Shown here piece after piece: positions 1-7,178 of a DNA stretch of 39,020 nt (within the stretch, counting starts at the first letter, position 1; every line of letters starts with the position of its first letter). The translations under genes were made by a program, and so were the position numbers. This DNA comes from JAUNSR01 sp036655755 (GTDB taxonomy: Bacteria > Bacteroidota > Bacteroidia > Bacteroidales > JAUNSR01): the NCBI GenBank assembly GCA_036655755.1, contig JAVVPN010000023.1, forward strand, positions 1-39,020, written 5' to 3'. The notes beneath the pieces are model-generated. The model searched no databases. It saw nothing but the letters and a program-made list of their open reading frames with translations, and was not told where the DNA came from.

Positions 1-2
1 CC

Positions 3-344
3 GGATCTTCCAATCCAAGTAATACAATTAAAGATTTTTGTTCTGCCATATCACAGCAAGATGAACAGAAAGCCTTAAGTTACATCTATTTTGATGAAAA
101 TAATAAACTTGAAAAGGCCCTTGTAACATTCTTCATCAATATGGCTATCCAACAGGAGTATAACTTCAAGGATTTTAAAACAATTTCAAAAGAGATTACC
201 AATGATGGTAAATCTGCTGTTGTCGTGGTCGAAACGCTTATTACAAAAAAAGGAAAAGAAGTAGCTGAGAAAGATGTTACTACTTATGAATTGGTCAAAA
301 TTGACAACAAATGGTTGATTAGCGGCATGAAGGCGAATAAATAA
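3..344 (+). CDS. DUF4878-like small lipoprotein, 5' end outside the window
   Basis: The frame is open from the left edge, so the 5' end is missing; the visible part is 113 residues beginning GSSNPSNTIKDFCSAI. The Gly-Ser-rich beginning is what is normally found just after the lipobox cysteine, so the signal peptide probably lies just outside the window. An internal ATG at 141 would give only 67 residues and cut the domain in half, so I reject it as the start. The pattern (an N-terminal helix with a 'xxFCxAIxxxD' stretch, then strands ending in 'YELVKIDNKWLISGM') looks like the NTF2/lumazine-binding-like DUF4878 fold found in Bacteroidota lipoproteins. Function is unknown. Its 3' end overlaps the convergent HxlR gene by 26 bp. 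Confidence 0.6.
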   Translation, partial: GSSNPSNTIKDFCSAISQQDEQKALSYIYFDENNKLEKALVTFFINMAIQQEYNFKDFKTISKEITNDGKSAVVVVETLITKKGKEVAEKDVTTYELVKIDNKWLISGMKANK

Positions 345-693
345 GATTATTGTCAGCCACCTCGATACCCCAAGTTGCCAATTGCAGTATGATGGGGAGA
401 ACTGATTCGCCCTTCGGCGACAGTTTGTATTCTACCTTGGGAGGGACAACGGGATACACGGTGCGTTCTATCAAACCAGACGATTCAAGCTCGCGAGCGG
501 TTTGGGTAAACATTTTGTTTGCTATGCCTTTGAGTGAGCGTTGCAGATCGCCCGAGCGCATCGCTCCGTCTTTGAGATGAAAAATCATCATTGTCTTCCA
601 TTTACCGCCGATCAACTCCATGGCTAACTCTAAAGAACAATAATATTCTTTATCGCCATAAAAAAATGATTTTTCAACACACTGATGATCCAT
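319..693 (-). CDS. HxlR-family winged-helix transcriptional regulator
   Basis: This 124-residue protein has the HxlR layout: an N-terminal Cys-containing segment (Cys5, and Cys19 in YYCSLELAMELIGGKW), the conserved 'IGGKWKTMMIFHL' helix, the recognition region 'ANKMFTQTARELESSGLIER', and the wing 'VVPPKVEYKLSPKGESVLPI'. HxlR proteins are small dimeric DNA-binding proteins, and several members sense electrophiles, aldehydes or disulfide stress through N-terminal cysteines. A strong AGGAG ribosome site precedes the ATG at 693. It is divergent from the propeller/VOC gene and its own -7 box lies inside a palindrome at 732-747, so autoregulation and control of the divergent gene are likely (inference). 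Its 3' end overlaps the lipoprotein gene in convergent orientation. Confidence 0.9.
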   Translation of the reverse strand: MDHQCVEKSFFYGDKEYYCSLELAMELIGGKWKTMMIFHLKDGAMRSGDLQRSLKGIANKMFTQTARELESSGLIERTVYPVVPPKVEYKLSPKGESVLPIILQLATWGIEVADNNLIYSPSCR

Positions 694-731
694 ATTTTAC
701 TCCTTTTAGTTACTATATCACAATTTGGTTA

Positions 732-769
732 GTACTTGCAAAAGTACCTCTATAATCTTTCCTTTACAA
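732..769 (-). promoter_or_regulatory. hxlR promoter with overlapping operator-like palindrome
   Basis: Read on the minus strand there is TTG (767-769), a 20-nt spacer and TACTTTTG (739-746), matching the Bacteroidota -33/-7 promoter (TTTG, about 19-21 nt, TAnnTTTG). A perfect inverted repeat GTACTT-gcaa-AAGTAC at 732-747 covers the -7 box. The TACT...AGTA symmetry resembles known HxlR-family operators. Binding by the adjacent HxlR protein is an inference. Confidence 0.6.
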
Positions 770-786
770 GGTAAAAATATGAGAAT

Positions 787-951
787 ATGAAGAAAATATT
801 ATTTATCGCCGTCGGTATACTGTCGGTATTATTCGGAGCAAATGCACAAAACAATTATCAGTCGAGCGTCATTGCCGAATCGGATTATCAATGGACAGGA
901 ATGGCGCATATTCGTAAACTTTCCGACTTGGGATGTAAAAAGCCCCTATAA
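787..951 (+). pseudogene. Out-of-frame signal peptide and N-terminus of the propeller/VOC gene
   Basis: An ATG at 787 opens a 54-codon frame with a clear Sec signal peptide (MKKILFIAVGILSVLFGANA, then Q) followed by residues ending SDYQWTGMA. This is how exported royal-jelly/yellow-like proteins of Bacteroidota normally begin. The frame then ends at TAA 949-951. The expected continuation (RIFVNFPTWD) is in the +1 frame from about position 915, in the next ORF. Normally a few residues lie between WTGMA and RIFVNF, so a small deletion of 3n+1 bases near 905-915 is the simplest explanation. It could also be an assembly or sequencing error. Confidence 0.6.
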
Positions 952-2284
952 AGTGGCGGAGATGATTGACGGTAAAACGGTAGCGTATCCTTCGCAGAAG
1001 GAAAATGAACGGTTTGTATGCGTGCAAAGCGTAGTGATTGACGATATGAATCGATTATGGATATTAGATCCGGCCAATCCTGGATTCAAAGGGGTAGTAC
1101 AAGGGGGCGCCCGGTTATTCATGACCGATCTTAAAACCAACAAAATTATCCGCGAATTTTCATTTCCGACAGAAGTGGCGCCTGCCGATAGTTATCTGAA
1201 CGACGTGCGCATCGATACCAAACGGGGATTCGCCTATATGACAGATTCGCAACTGGGGGGAATCGTGGTATTGGATATTAATACAGGAAAATCGCAAAGG
1301 GTACTCGATAACTCGGTTATGATGGTGAAAGCAAATCTGAAAGGGATTGAGTTTACTTCGACCGGCTTTTGGGGAAACATGGTAAACAGCGACGGGATTG
1401 AATTATCAAAAGATGGCAATACCCTCTATTTTACCGCATTGACGGGAGATATACTTTACCAGATCCCTACCGCCGTTTTGCGGGATGCTTCGAAAAGCAT
1501 TAGTGATAGAGCACGTGAAATTACGGTTGAAAATCAACACAATGTACCTCCCGACGGCATGCTGCTTGCAAACAACATGCTTTTTATGGGCAATCTGCCG
1601 CAAGAAAGTATTTGGGTGTATGATCTCAATACGAAAAAAGGGAAGAATATCGATTTAGGGTATCCGGTACGCTGGGCGGATAGCTTTGCGGCTGATAAAA
1701 ACGGGAATATTTATTTTACAACTTCTCAGATCAACTATCCTGTTGAGAAAAGAGAGACCTATAAGATTATCAAAATGAAGAAATCAGAAAACACTTATCC
1801 GAAAGCATTTTCGCATATCGGAATCACAGTGCCGAACTTAGACGAAGCTGTAAAATTTTATCGTGAAGTAATGGGTTGGTATGTGATTATGGAACCGACC
1901 GAGATTAAGGAGGAAAACGAAACAGCGATTGGACAGATGTGTATCGACGTATTTGGAGAAGGATGGAAAACTTTCCGCATTGCGCATCTTGCCACTTCGG
2001 ATAAAGTGGGAATTGAGATATTCGAATTTAAACAAGCGGCAGGCACCCTCCCGGAGTTTAATCCGTTTACTACGGGATTATTTCATTTCTCGGTGCAGGA
2101 TCCGGATATCGAGGGTTTGGTGAATAAGATCGTAGAAGCCGGTGGTAAACAGCGTATGCCTATTCGTGAATATTATCCGAATGAAAAGCCTTTTAAAATG
2201 TGCTATGTGGAGGATCCGTTCGGGGTAGTATTCGAGATTTATACCCATTCATACGAAATGACTTATTCGGCTGGAGCGTATTAG
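842..2284 (+). CDS. Royal-jelly/yellow-like propeller fused to a VOC (glyoxalase-fold) domain, probably frameshifted
   Basis: The open frame is 480 codons. The first 20 or so residues (MHKTIISRASLPNRIINGQ) are nonsense produced by reading the true N-terminus out of frame; recognisable homology begins at RIFVNFPTWDVKSPYKVAEM. Residues about 22-311 match the major-royal-jelly/yellow (L-dopachrome-tautomerase-related) beta-propeller: RLWILDPANPGF, a ...SYLNDVRID... stretch, and 'MVNSDGIELSKDGNTLYF'. The propeller's usual C-terminal 'YKIIK' is followed without a stop by a complete VOC domain (residues about 312-480) that would have its own ATG at 1775. The VOC part keeps the four metal-ligand positions of the fold: His in FSHIGITV, Glu in VGIEIFEF, His in TGLFHFSV, Glu in VVFEIYTH. 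An HxlR regulator is divergent. As it stands the product lacks an in-frame signal peptide, so it may be a pseudogene; the VOC domain could still be made from 1775. The substrate is unknown. Confidence 0.65.
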   Translation: MHKTIISRASLPNRIINGQEWRIFVNFPTWDVKSPYKVAEMIDGKTVAYPSQKENERFVCVQSVVIDDMNRLWILDPANPGFKGVVQGGARLFMTDLKTNKIIREFSFPTEVAPADSYLNDVRIDTKRGFAYMTDSQLGGIVVLDINTGKSQRVLDNSVMMVKANLKGIEFTSTGFWGNMVNSDGIELSKDGNTLYFTALTGDILYQIPTAVLRDASKSISDRAREITVENQHNVPPDGMLLANNMLFMGNLPQESIWVYDLNTKKGKNIDLGYPVRWADSFAADKNGNIYFTTSQINYPVEKRETYKIIKMKKSENTYPKAFSHIGITVPNLDEAVKFYREVMGWYVIMEPTEIKEENETAIGQMCIDVFGEGWKTFRIAHLATSDKVGIEIFEFKQAAGTLPEFNPFTTGLFHFSVQDPDIEGLVNKIVEAGGKQRMPIREYYPNEKPFKMCYVEDPFGVVFEIYTHSYEMTYSAGAY

Positions 2285-2360
2285 AGAGTATAACGAAAGA
2301 TAGATGGAGGAAAAAAGAAATCTAATTCACAGATAGCAAAAAACAATCTGGACCAAAAAA

Positions 2361-2407
2361 GGTTGATTCAACATCCGTCAGGGACATTTGAATCAACCTC
2401 TTTTTTA
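2361..2407. terminator. Bidirectional intrinsic terminator between the VOC gene and pepD
   Basis: A perfect 11-bp inverted repeat (GGTTGATTCAA at 2361-2371, TTGAATCAACC at 2388-2398) is followed by TCTTTTTT on the plus strand and preceded by AAAAAA on the same strand. It can therefore end both of the convergent transcripts that meet here. Confidence 0.85.
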
Positions 2408-2420
2408 TCTTGTAAAAAGC

Positions 2421-3881
2421 TTATTTTTTAGGAATCGCTTTCAATACGTCGAGCGTAAATTTCCAGAATTTATCAACCGACGGGATATTGATTTTCTCAT
2501 CCGGAGAGTGTGGATGGCGGATAGTCGGACCATAAGAGATCATATCCAGCCCCGGTACATTCGAACCGATGATACCACATTCCAGACCGGCGTGAATCAC
2601 CTGTACTTTCGGCTCATTGCCAAATTCATCCTTATATACTTTCTCCATCAATTTCAGAATCGGCGAGTCCATGTTCGGATCCCAACCCGGATAATCGCCT
2701 TCAAATTCAACGCGTGCGCCACCCAATGTAAACACACTCTGTAAGCTCGAAGCCAGGAAGAATTTCTGGGTTTCATTCAGACTGCGAATCAGGAAGCGAA
2801 CCTCTACCATTCCTTCCATCGTTTTTACGATAGCCAGGTTAGAAGATGTTTCCACTACGCTTGGCATATCCGGCAACATGCGCACAGCACCGTTGAAACA
2901 ACCCACGATCGAGTTGATTACGTCATCCTGTACCTCTTCCGGCAATAATGATTCCGGCAATTCGGTCAGATGCGCTTCAAATTTGATATTATCTTCAATT
3001 CCGTTAAATTCTTCGATCAGGAAGTCCTGATAATCTTCTACCTCAGCAAGGAAGTCTTCAACGATTTCACTTGGAATGGTTACGATTGCAGATGCTTCGC
3101 GCGGAATGGCATTACGTAAATTACCTCCGTTTACAGAAGCCAGACGTGCTTCATAATCAGTTACCGCCATTTTCAAAAAGCGGAACAACAGTTTATTGGC
3201 ATTGCCACGACCAAGGTTGATGTCCAACCCGGAATGACCACCTTTCAGGCCTGTAAGCATGATTTCAACGGCTGCGTCACCTTCCGGAATCTCTTTATCA
3301 TCACGGTACTGGAAAGAAGCGGTCATATTCACTCCACCGGCACATCCGACGAAAAGTTCTCCTTCATCTTCCGAATCCAGATTCAATAAAATTTCGCCTT
3401 TCAGCAAATCGGCTTTCAATCCGATCGCTCCATACATACCCGTTTCTTCATCTTTTGTGAAAAGGGCTTCCAATGGGCCATGCTGAATATCATTGGCTTC
3501 AAGAATAGCCATGGCAGTAGCCATACCGATTCCGTTATCTGCTCCGAGCGTTGTACCTTTCGCTTTTACCCATTCACCGTCTACAACCGGCTGAATCGGA
3601 TCTTTTTCAAAATCATGATTAGTTGCGGCATTTTTCTGAGGCACCATATCCATGTGCGATTGCAGGATCACCCCTTTGCAATCTTCCATACCCGGAGTAG
3701 CCGATTTACGGATCATCACGTTTCCGGTTTCATCAACCACTGTTTCAAGACCAAGTTTAAGACCAAAATCTGTCAGAAATTTAGTAATCGCCTCCGGTTG
3801 TCCGGAAGGATGCGGGATTGAACAGATAGCGTCGAAATTTTTCCAGACGCCGGCAGGCTTAAGATTCAGTAAGTCACTCAT
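2421..3881 (-). CDS. pepD: Cytosolic Xaa-His dipeptidase (aminoacyl-histidine dipeptidase), M20 family
   Basis: This 486-residue protein has the length and motifs of PepD, a cytosolic two-metal M20 peptidase that hydrolyses Xaa-His and other dipeptides. Visible metal and catalytic motifs are SHMDMV (His76, Asp78), LGADNGIGM (Asp115), the catalytic Glu pair in TKDEETGM (about 145-146), the lid-domain GGHSGLDINLG, and a C-terminal SYGPTIRHPHSPDE carrying the last metal His. There is no signal peptide, consistent with a cytosolic enzyme. It lies 18 nt after the UPF0104-type membrane protein on the same strand, so the two are probably co-transcribed, and it ends at the bidirectional terminator at 2361-2407. 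Confidence 0.95.
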   Translation of the reverse strand: MSDLLNLKPAGVWKNFDAICSIPHPSGQPEAITKFLTDFGLKLGLETVVDETGNVMIRKSATPGMEDCKGVILQSHMDMVPQKNAATNHDFEKDPIQPVVDGEWVKAKGTTLGADNGIGMATAMAILEANDIQHGPLEALFTKDEETGMYGAIGLKADLLKGEILLNLDSEDEGELFVGCAGGVNMTASFQYRDDKEIPEGDAAVEIMLTGLKGGHSGLDINLGRGNANKLLFRFLKMAVTDYEARLASVNGGNLRNAIPREASAIVTIPSEIVEDFLAEVEDYQDFLIEEFNGIEDNIKFEAHLTELPESLLPEEVQDDVINSIVGCFNGAVRMLPDMPSVVETSSNLAIVKTMEGMVEVRFLIRSLNETQKFFLASSLQSVFTLGGARVEFEGDYPGWDPNMDSPILKLMEKVYKDEFGNEPKVQVIHAGLECGIIGSNVPGLDMISYGPTIRHPHSPDEKINIPSVDKFWKFTLDVLKAIPKK

Positions 3882-3899
3882 AACTTAGATTTATATCGA

Positions 3900-4964
3900 T
3901 TAAACAGTAAGTTGCATATTTTTTCTCAGACGATTCGCCACATTTATCGCCAACATCGCATACAAGCCCAGCAAAATCACAAAGCCTTGCTGAATGGCAT
4001 GCACGACCAGTGCGAATGTGGAAGCTTCCGTCTGACCGACACCTAAAAGAAGCATCGTTGATATTATCATAAAATGCCATGGACCGGTTCCACCCTGTAC
4101 AGGCACGATTATACCTAAACTACCCATTACGAACAGGGTCAGGCCTCCCAGAACTCCGATATCCTTTGAAAAGTCGAATGCATACAGGCAAACGTAAAAA
4201 TTCAGGAAATACAGAATCCATATTCCAAAGGTAAGAAAAATAAAGAACCATTTATTAGGTAAGCCCTGAATTGTTTTTATTCCCTCAAAGAGTTTTTGAC
4301 TGATTTCCATTAATTTACGCACAATTTTCCATTGACGTATCTTCTTTCGGAATAAAATTACCAAAATGATCAGCAAAGCGATACCTCCGTAAAGGATTGG
4401 CGAGGTAAACAAATGCTTTAATGATCCGGCAAGCGTATCGTGTTCTTTAAAAAACGAGATAAAAAACTTACTCTGAATCAACAATGTAACCACACTGATC
4501 AACCCGATACACAATACATCGAATAGCCGTTCGGAAACAATGGTCCCCAACACAACCGTAAACGAAAGCTTGTGGCGCCGCGCAATATGATTGCATCGCC
4601 ATACTTCGCCCAGGCGGGGAAAAATCAAATTGACACCGTAATTACCGAATACAGAATTGGTGAGTTCATTCAATGAGGGGGTCTTGTGCAATGTTTTAAG
4701 CTGCTGTTTCCAACGATAAGCCCGTAAGACATGACTCAGGATTGCAAAAACCAGCGACAGGAGAATCCACTCCCATTCAATTCCACTATCCAGCACTTTT
4801 TGTATTTTCTGAATATCCTGCCCCTTGTAGAGATACCAAAGAATCCCGGCCCCCAGCAATAACGGAAAGAAAAACTTCAGACTTTGTTGTAGTAATTTTT
4901 TCAAAGTGGTTTTATTAAAAAACGAATTCAGATTTATGTTGTACCTTTGCAAATAGGTAAACAA
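3900..4964 (-). CDS. UPF0104 / lysylphosphatidylglycerol-synthase-type membrane protein
   Basis: This 354-residue protein is polytopic, with about 8 hydrophobic helices (for example FFFPLLLGAGILWYLY, WILLSLVFAILSHVL, ILYGGIALLIILVILF). It matches the membrane part of MprF/aglD-type proteins (LPG_synthase_TM): 'NLIFPRLGEVWRCNHIARRH' and 'GSLGIIVPVQGGTGPWHFM' are characteristic of this flippase/transferase family. It lacks the C-terminal lysyl-transferase domain, so its substrate is unknown; a lipid or glycolipid flippase role is an inference. No in-frame ATG precedes the first helix. The frame begins at a TTG (4964), and a second TTG at 4904 (LKKLLQQSLKFFFP) is an equally plausible start. It shares a divergent promoter region with ksgA and is followed by pepD. 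Confidence 0.8.
   Translation of the reverse strand: MFTYLQRYNINLNSFFNKTTLKKLLQQSLKFFFPLLLGAGILWYLYKGQDIQKIQKVLDSGIEWEWILLSLVFAILSHVLRAYRWKQQLKTLHKTPSLNELTNSVFGNYGVNLIFPRLGEVWRCNHIARRHKLSFTVVLGTIVSERLFDVLCIGLISVVTLLIQSKFFISFFKEHDTLAGSLKHLFTSPILYGGIALLIILVILFRKKIRQWKIVRKLMEISQKLFEGIKTIQGLPNKWFFIFLTFGIWILYFLNFYVCLYAFDFSKDIGVLGGLTLFVMGSLGIIVPVQGGTGPWHFMIISTMLLLGVGQTEASTFALVVHAIQQGFVILLGLYAMLAINVANRLRKNMQLTV
4942..4949 (+). promoter_or_regulatory. Promoter -7 element for ksgA-mgtE
   Basis: TACCTTTG matches TAnnTTTG and lies about 84 nt before the ksgA ATG. No convincing TTTG -33 box is seen at the expected spacing. It overlaps the start of the divergent membrane-protein gene. Confidence 0.5.
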
Positions 4965-4988
4965 CCATTATCCGCAGTAAGTATACTG

Positions 4989-4996
4989 CAAAGATA
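4989..4996 (-). promoter_or_regulatory. Promoter -7 element for the UPF0104-pepD operon
   Basis: On the minus strand this reads TATCTTTG, a full match to TAnnTTTG, about 25 nt before the TTG start at 4964. Together with the box at 4942-4949 it forms two divergent promoters about 40 bp apart whose transcripts overlap at their 5' ends. Confidence 0.5.
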
Positions 4997-5032
4997 AGCG
5001 ATTTTTAGATTAATAATAGATAACTCAATAGG

Positions 5033-5818
5033 ATGATAAAAGCAGTTAAGCCAAAAAAATTCCTTGGTCAGCACTTTTTGACAGATTTGACCATTGCGGA
5101 AGATATCGCCGATACGATTCAGGAGTATAAAGAGGTCCCGGTACTTGAAATCGGGCCCGGGATGGGTGTACTTACCCAATTTCTGATACAGAAAGGTTTC
5201 GACCTGACCGTAGTAGAGCTCGATCGTGATTCGGTAGCGTATCTGAAAGAAGCTTTTCCGCAATTGGACGGAAAGATTATTGAGCATGACTTTTTAAAAC
5301 TGGACTTAGACAAATTGTTCCCGGGCGAATTTAACGTGATCGGTAATTACCCGTACAATATTTCAAGCCAGATTTTCTTTAAGGTGCTCGATTTCAAGGA
5401 TAAGATCCCTTGCTGCAGTGGTATGATTCAGAAAGAGGTTGCCGAACGTATGGCTGCCGGCCCGGGTAGCAAAACCTATGGCATTCTGAGCGTTCTGATG
5501 CAGGCCTGGTATCATATTGAGTATTGCTTTACGGTGCATGAACATGTGTTCAATCCGCCGCCGCGCGTAAAATCGGCGGTTATCAAAATGACACGCAACG
5601 AAACCAAGTCGCTCGACTGCGATGAGAAATTGTTTAAAAACGTAGTCAAAACCGCGTTCAACCAACGCCGCAAAACAATGCGTAACTCGCTTAAGCCGCT
5701 ATTGGGGAAAGATTGTGAAGTTTATACCGATGCGATTTTCGACAAACGCCCTGAACAATTATCCGTACAGCAGTTTATTGATTTAACTAACCTGGTTGCT
5801 CCTTATGTAATACGCTGA
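5033..5818 (+). CDS. ksgA: 16S rRNA (adenine(1518/1519)-N6)-dimethyltransferase
   Basis: KsgA/RsmA dimethylates two adjacent adenines in the 3'-terminal hairpin of 16S rRNA during 30S maturation, using S-adenosylmethionine. At 261 residues it has normal length. It shows the N-terminal KKFLGQHFL signature, the SAM-binding motif I LEIGPGMGVLTQFL (Gly41-Gly45), the acidic VELDRD, the catalytic motif IV NYPYNIS (Asn105-Ser111), and the C-terminal 'NPPPRVKSAVIKM' and 'AFNQRRKTMRNSL' blocks that contact RNA. mgtE follows after 5 nt, so the two genes form an operon. Confidence 0.97.
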   Translation: MIKAVKPKKFLGQHFLTDLTIAEDIADTIQEYKEVPVLEIGPGMGVLTQFLIQKGFDLTVVELDRDSVAYLKEAFPQLDGKIIEHDFLKLDLDKLFPGEFNVIGNYPYNISSQIFFKVLDFKDKIPCCSGMIQKEVAERMAAGPGSKTYGILSVLMQAWYHIEYCFTVHEHVFNPPPRVKSAVIKMTRNETKSLDCDEKLFKNVVKTAFNQRRKTMRNSLKPLLGKDCEVYTDAIFDKRPEQLSVQQFIDLTNLVAPYVIR

Positions 5819-5823
5819 CATTT

Positions 5824-7170
5824 ATGATCAGATTTAATGAAGATTACATTTCAGAAGTTCGTAACATCATCCAACAACAGGATGACGGGGCTGCCCACAG
5901 ACTTTTGAAAGAACTTCACCCTGCCGATATCGCCGAACTTTATCAGGCGCTCGATCTCGACGAGGCGGAGTATATTTATCGTTTGCTCGACGCGGAAGTC
6001 GCCGCAGACGTTCTTGCCGAATTGGACGACGACGACCGTAAAAAGCTGCTTAGCCATCTGCCCCATGAAGTAATCGCACAGCATGTGATTCAGAACATGG
6101 ATACCGATGATGCGGTAGATTTGATGCGTGACCTCGATGAAGATGAGCAGGAAGAGATCCTGTCGCACATCGATGACATGGAACAGGCGGGAGATATCGT
6201 CGATTTGTTGAAATACGATGAAGATACGGCAGGGGGATTGATGGGTACCGAGATGATCGTTGTAAACGAGAATTGGAGTATGCCCGAATGTATCAAAGAA
6301 ATGCGCAATCAGGCGGAAGAAGTTGATGAAATATACAATGTCTACGTAGTCGACGACGATTACCGCCTGGTGGGTATCTTTCCGCTCAAAAGCATGATTA
6401 CGAGTCCTTCGGTATCGAAGGTGAAAAAGGTAATGAACAAAGAGCCGATTGCGGTAAAAACAGAAACGCCGATTGATGATGTAGCAAACGACTTCGAGAA
6501 GTATAATCTTATCGCCATGCCGGTTGTCGACAGTATCGGCCGATTGGTGGGGCGGATTACGGTAGATGACGTGATGGATAAAGTGCGTGAGATCAACGAA
6601 CGCGACTATCAGTTGGCTTCCGGTTTGTCTCAGGACGTTGAAACATCCGATACCGTACTGACTCAAACCTATGCGCGGTTACCCTGGCTTTTGATCGGTA
6701 TGATCGGAGGACTGAGCAACTCGATTATTCTCGGAAAATTCGAAGACGGAATCATGACCAATCCGGCCATAGCGCTCTTTATTCCGCTTATCGGAGGAAC
6801 GGGGGGGAATGTCGGAATCCAGTCATCGGCAATCGTAGTGCAAGGTTTGGCAAACGGATCGCTGAACATGCGCGTTGCCGGAAAACAGATTCTGAAGGAA
6901 GCGGGCGTAGGGATGATTAACGCCAGCATGATCTCAATTTTGGTATTCGGATACAACTGGTTCAGGATGGGGCACTCAGCCATTACGACCTCGGTGTCTT
7001 TATCCCTTTTCGCGGTAGTGATGTTCGCATCTATCTTCGGTACCATCGTGCCACTGACCCTCGAAAAGTTTAAAATCGATCCGGCTATTGCTACCGGACC
7101 GTTTATTTCTATCACAAATGATATTATCGGAATGATGATCTATATGGGTATCACCATGGCGCTTTCTTAA
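5824..7170 (+). CDS. mgtE: MgtE-type magnesium transporter
   Basis: This 448-residue protein has the complete MgtE architecture. Residues about 5-130 form the acidic superhelical N domain (repeated LHPADIAELYQALD, DEDEQEEILSHIDDME), about 135-255 hold a CBS pair (VYVVDDDYRLVGIFPL and 'MPVVDSIGRLVGRITVDDVMD'), and about 275-448 make up the five-helix membrane pore, including IPLIGGTGGNVGIQSS. MgtE is a homodimeric Mg2+ channel of the inner membrane gated by Mg2+ bound between the N and CBS domains. It is translated just downstream of ksgA. Its stop is only 8 nt from the stop of the convergent ABC transporter gene, and no classical terminator lies between them. Confidence 0.96.
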   Translation: MIRFNEDYISEVRNIIQQQDDGAAHRLLKELHPADIAELYQALDLDEAEYIYRLLDAEVAADVLAELDDDDRKKLLSHLPHEVIAQHVIQNMDTDDAVDLMRDLDEDEQEEILSHIDDMEQAGDIVDLLKYDEDTAGGLMGTEMIVVNENWSMPECIKEMRNQAEEVDEIYNVYVVDDDYRLVGIFPLKSMITSPSVSKVKKVMNKEPIAVKTETPIDDVANDFEKYNLIAMPVVDSIGRLVGRITVDDVMDKVREINERDYQLASGLSQDVETSDTVLTQTYARLPWLLIGMIGGLSNSIILGKFEDGIMTNPAIALFIPLIGGTGGNVGIQSSAIVVQGLANGSLNMRVAGKQILKEAGVGMINASMISILVFGYNWFRMGHSAITTSVSLSLFAVVMFASIFGTIVPLTLEKFKIDPAIATGPFISITNDIIGMMIYMGITMALS

Positions 7171-7178
7171 AGAAGCGA

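Noticed and set aside
5851..6666. A 271-codon antisense frame inside mgtE.
   Set aside because: It is the shadow of a strongly conserved transporter gene and shows no family similarity.
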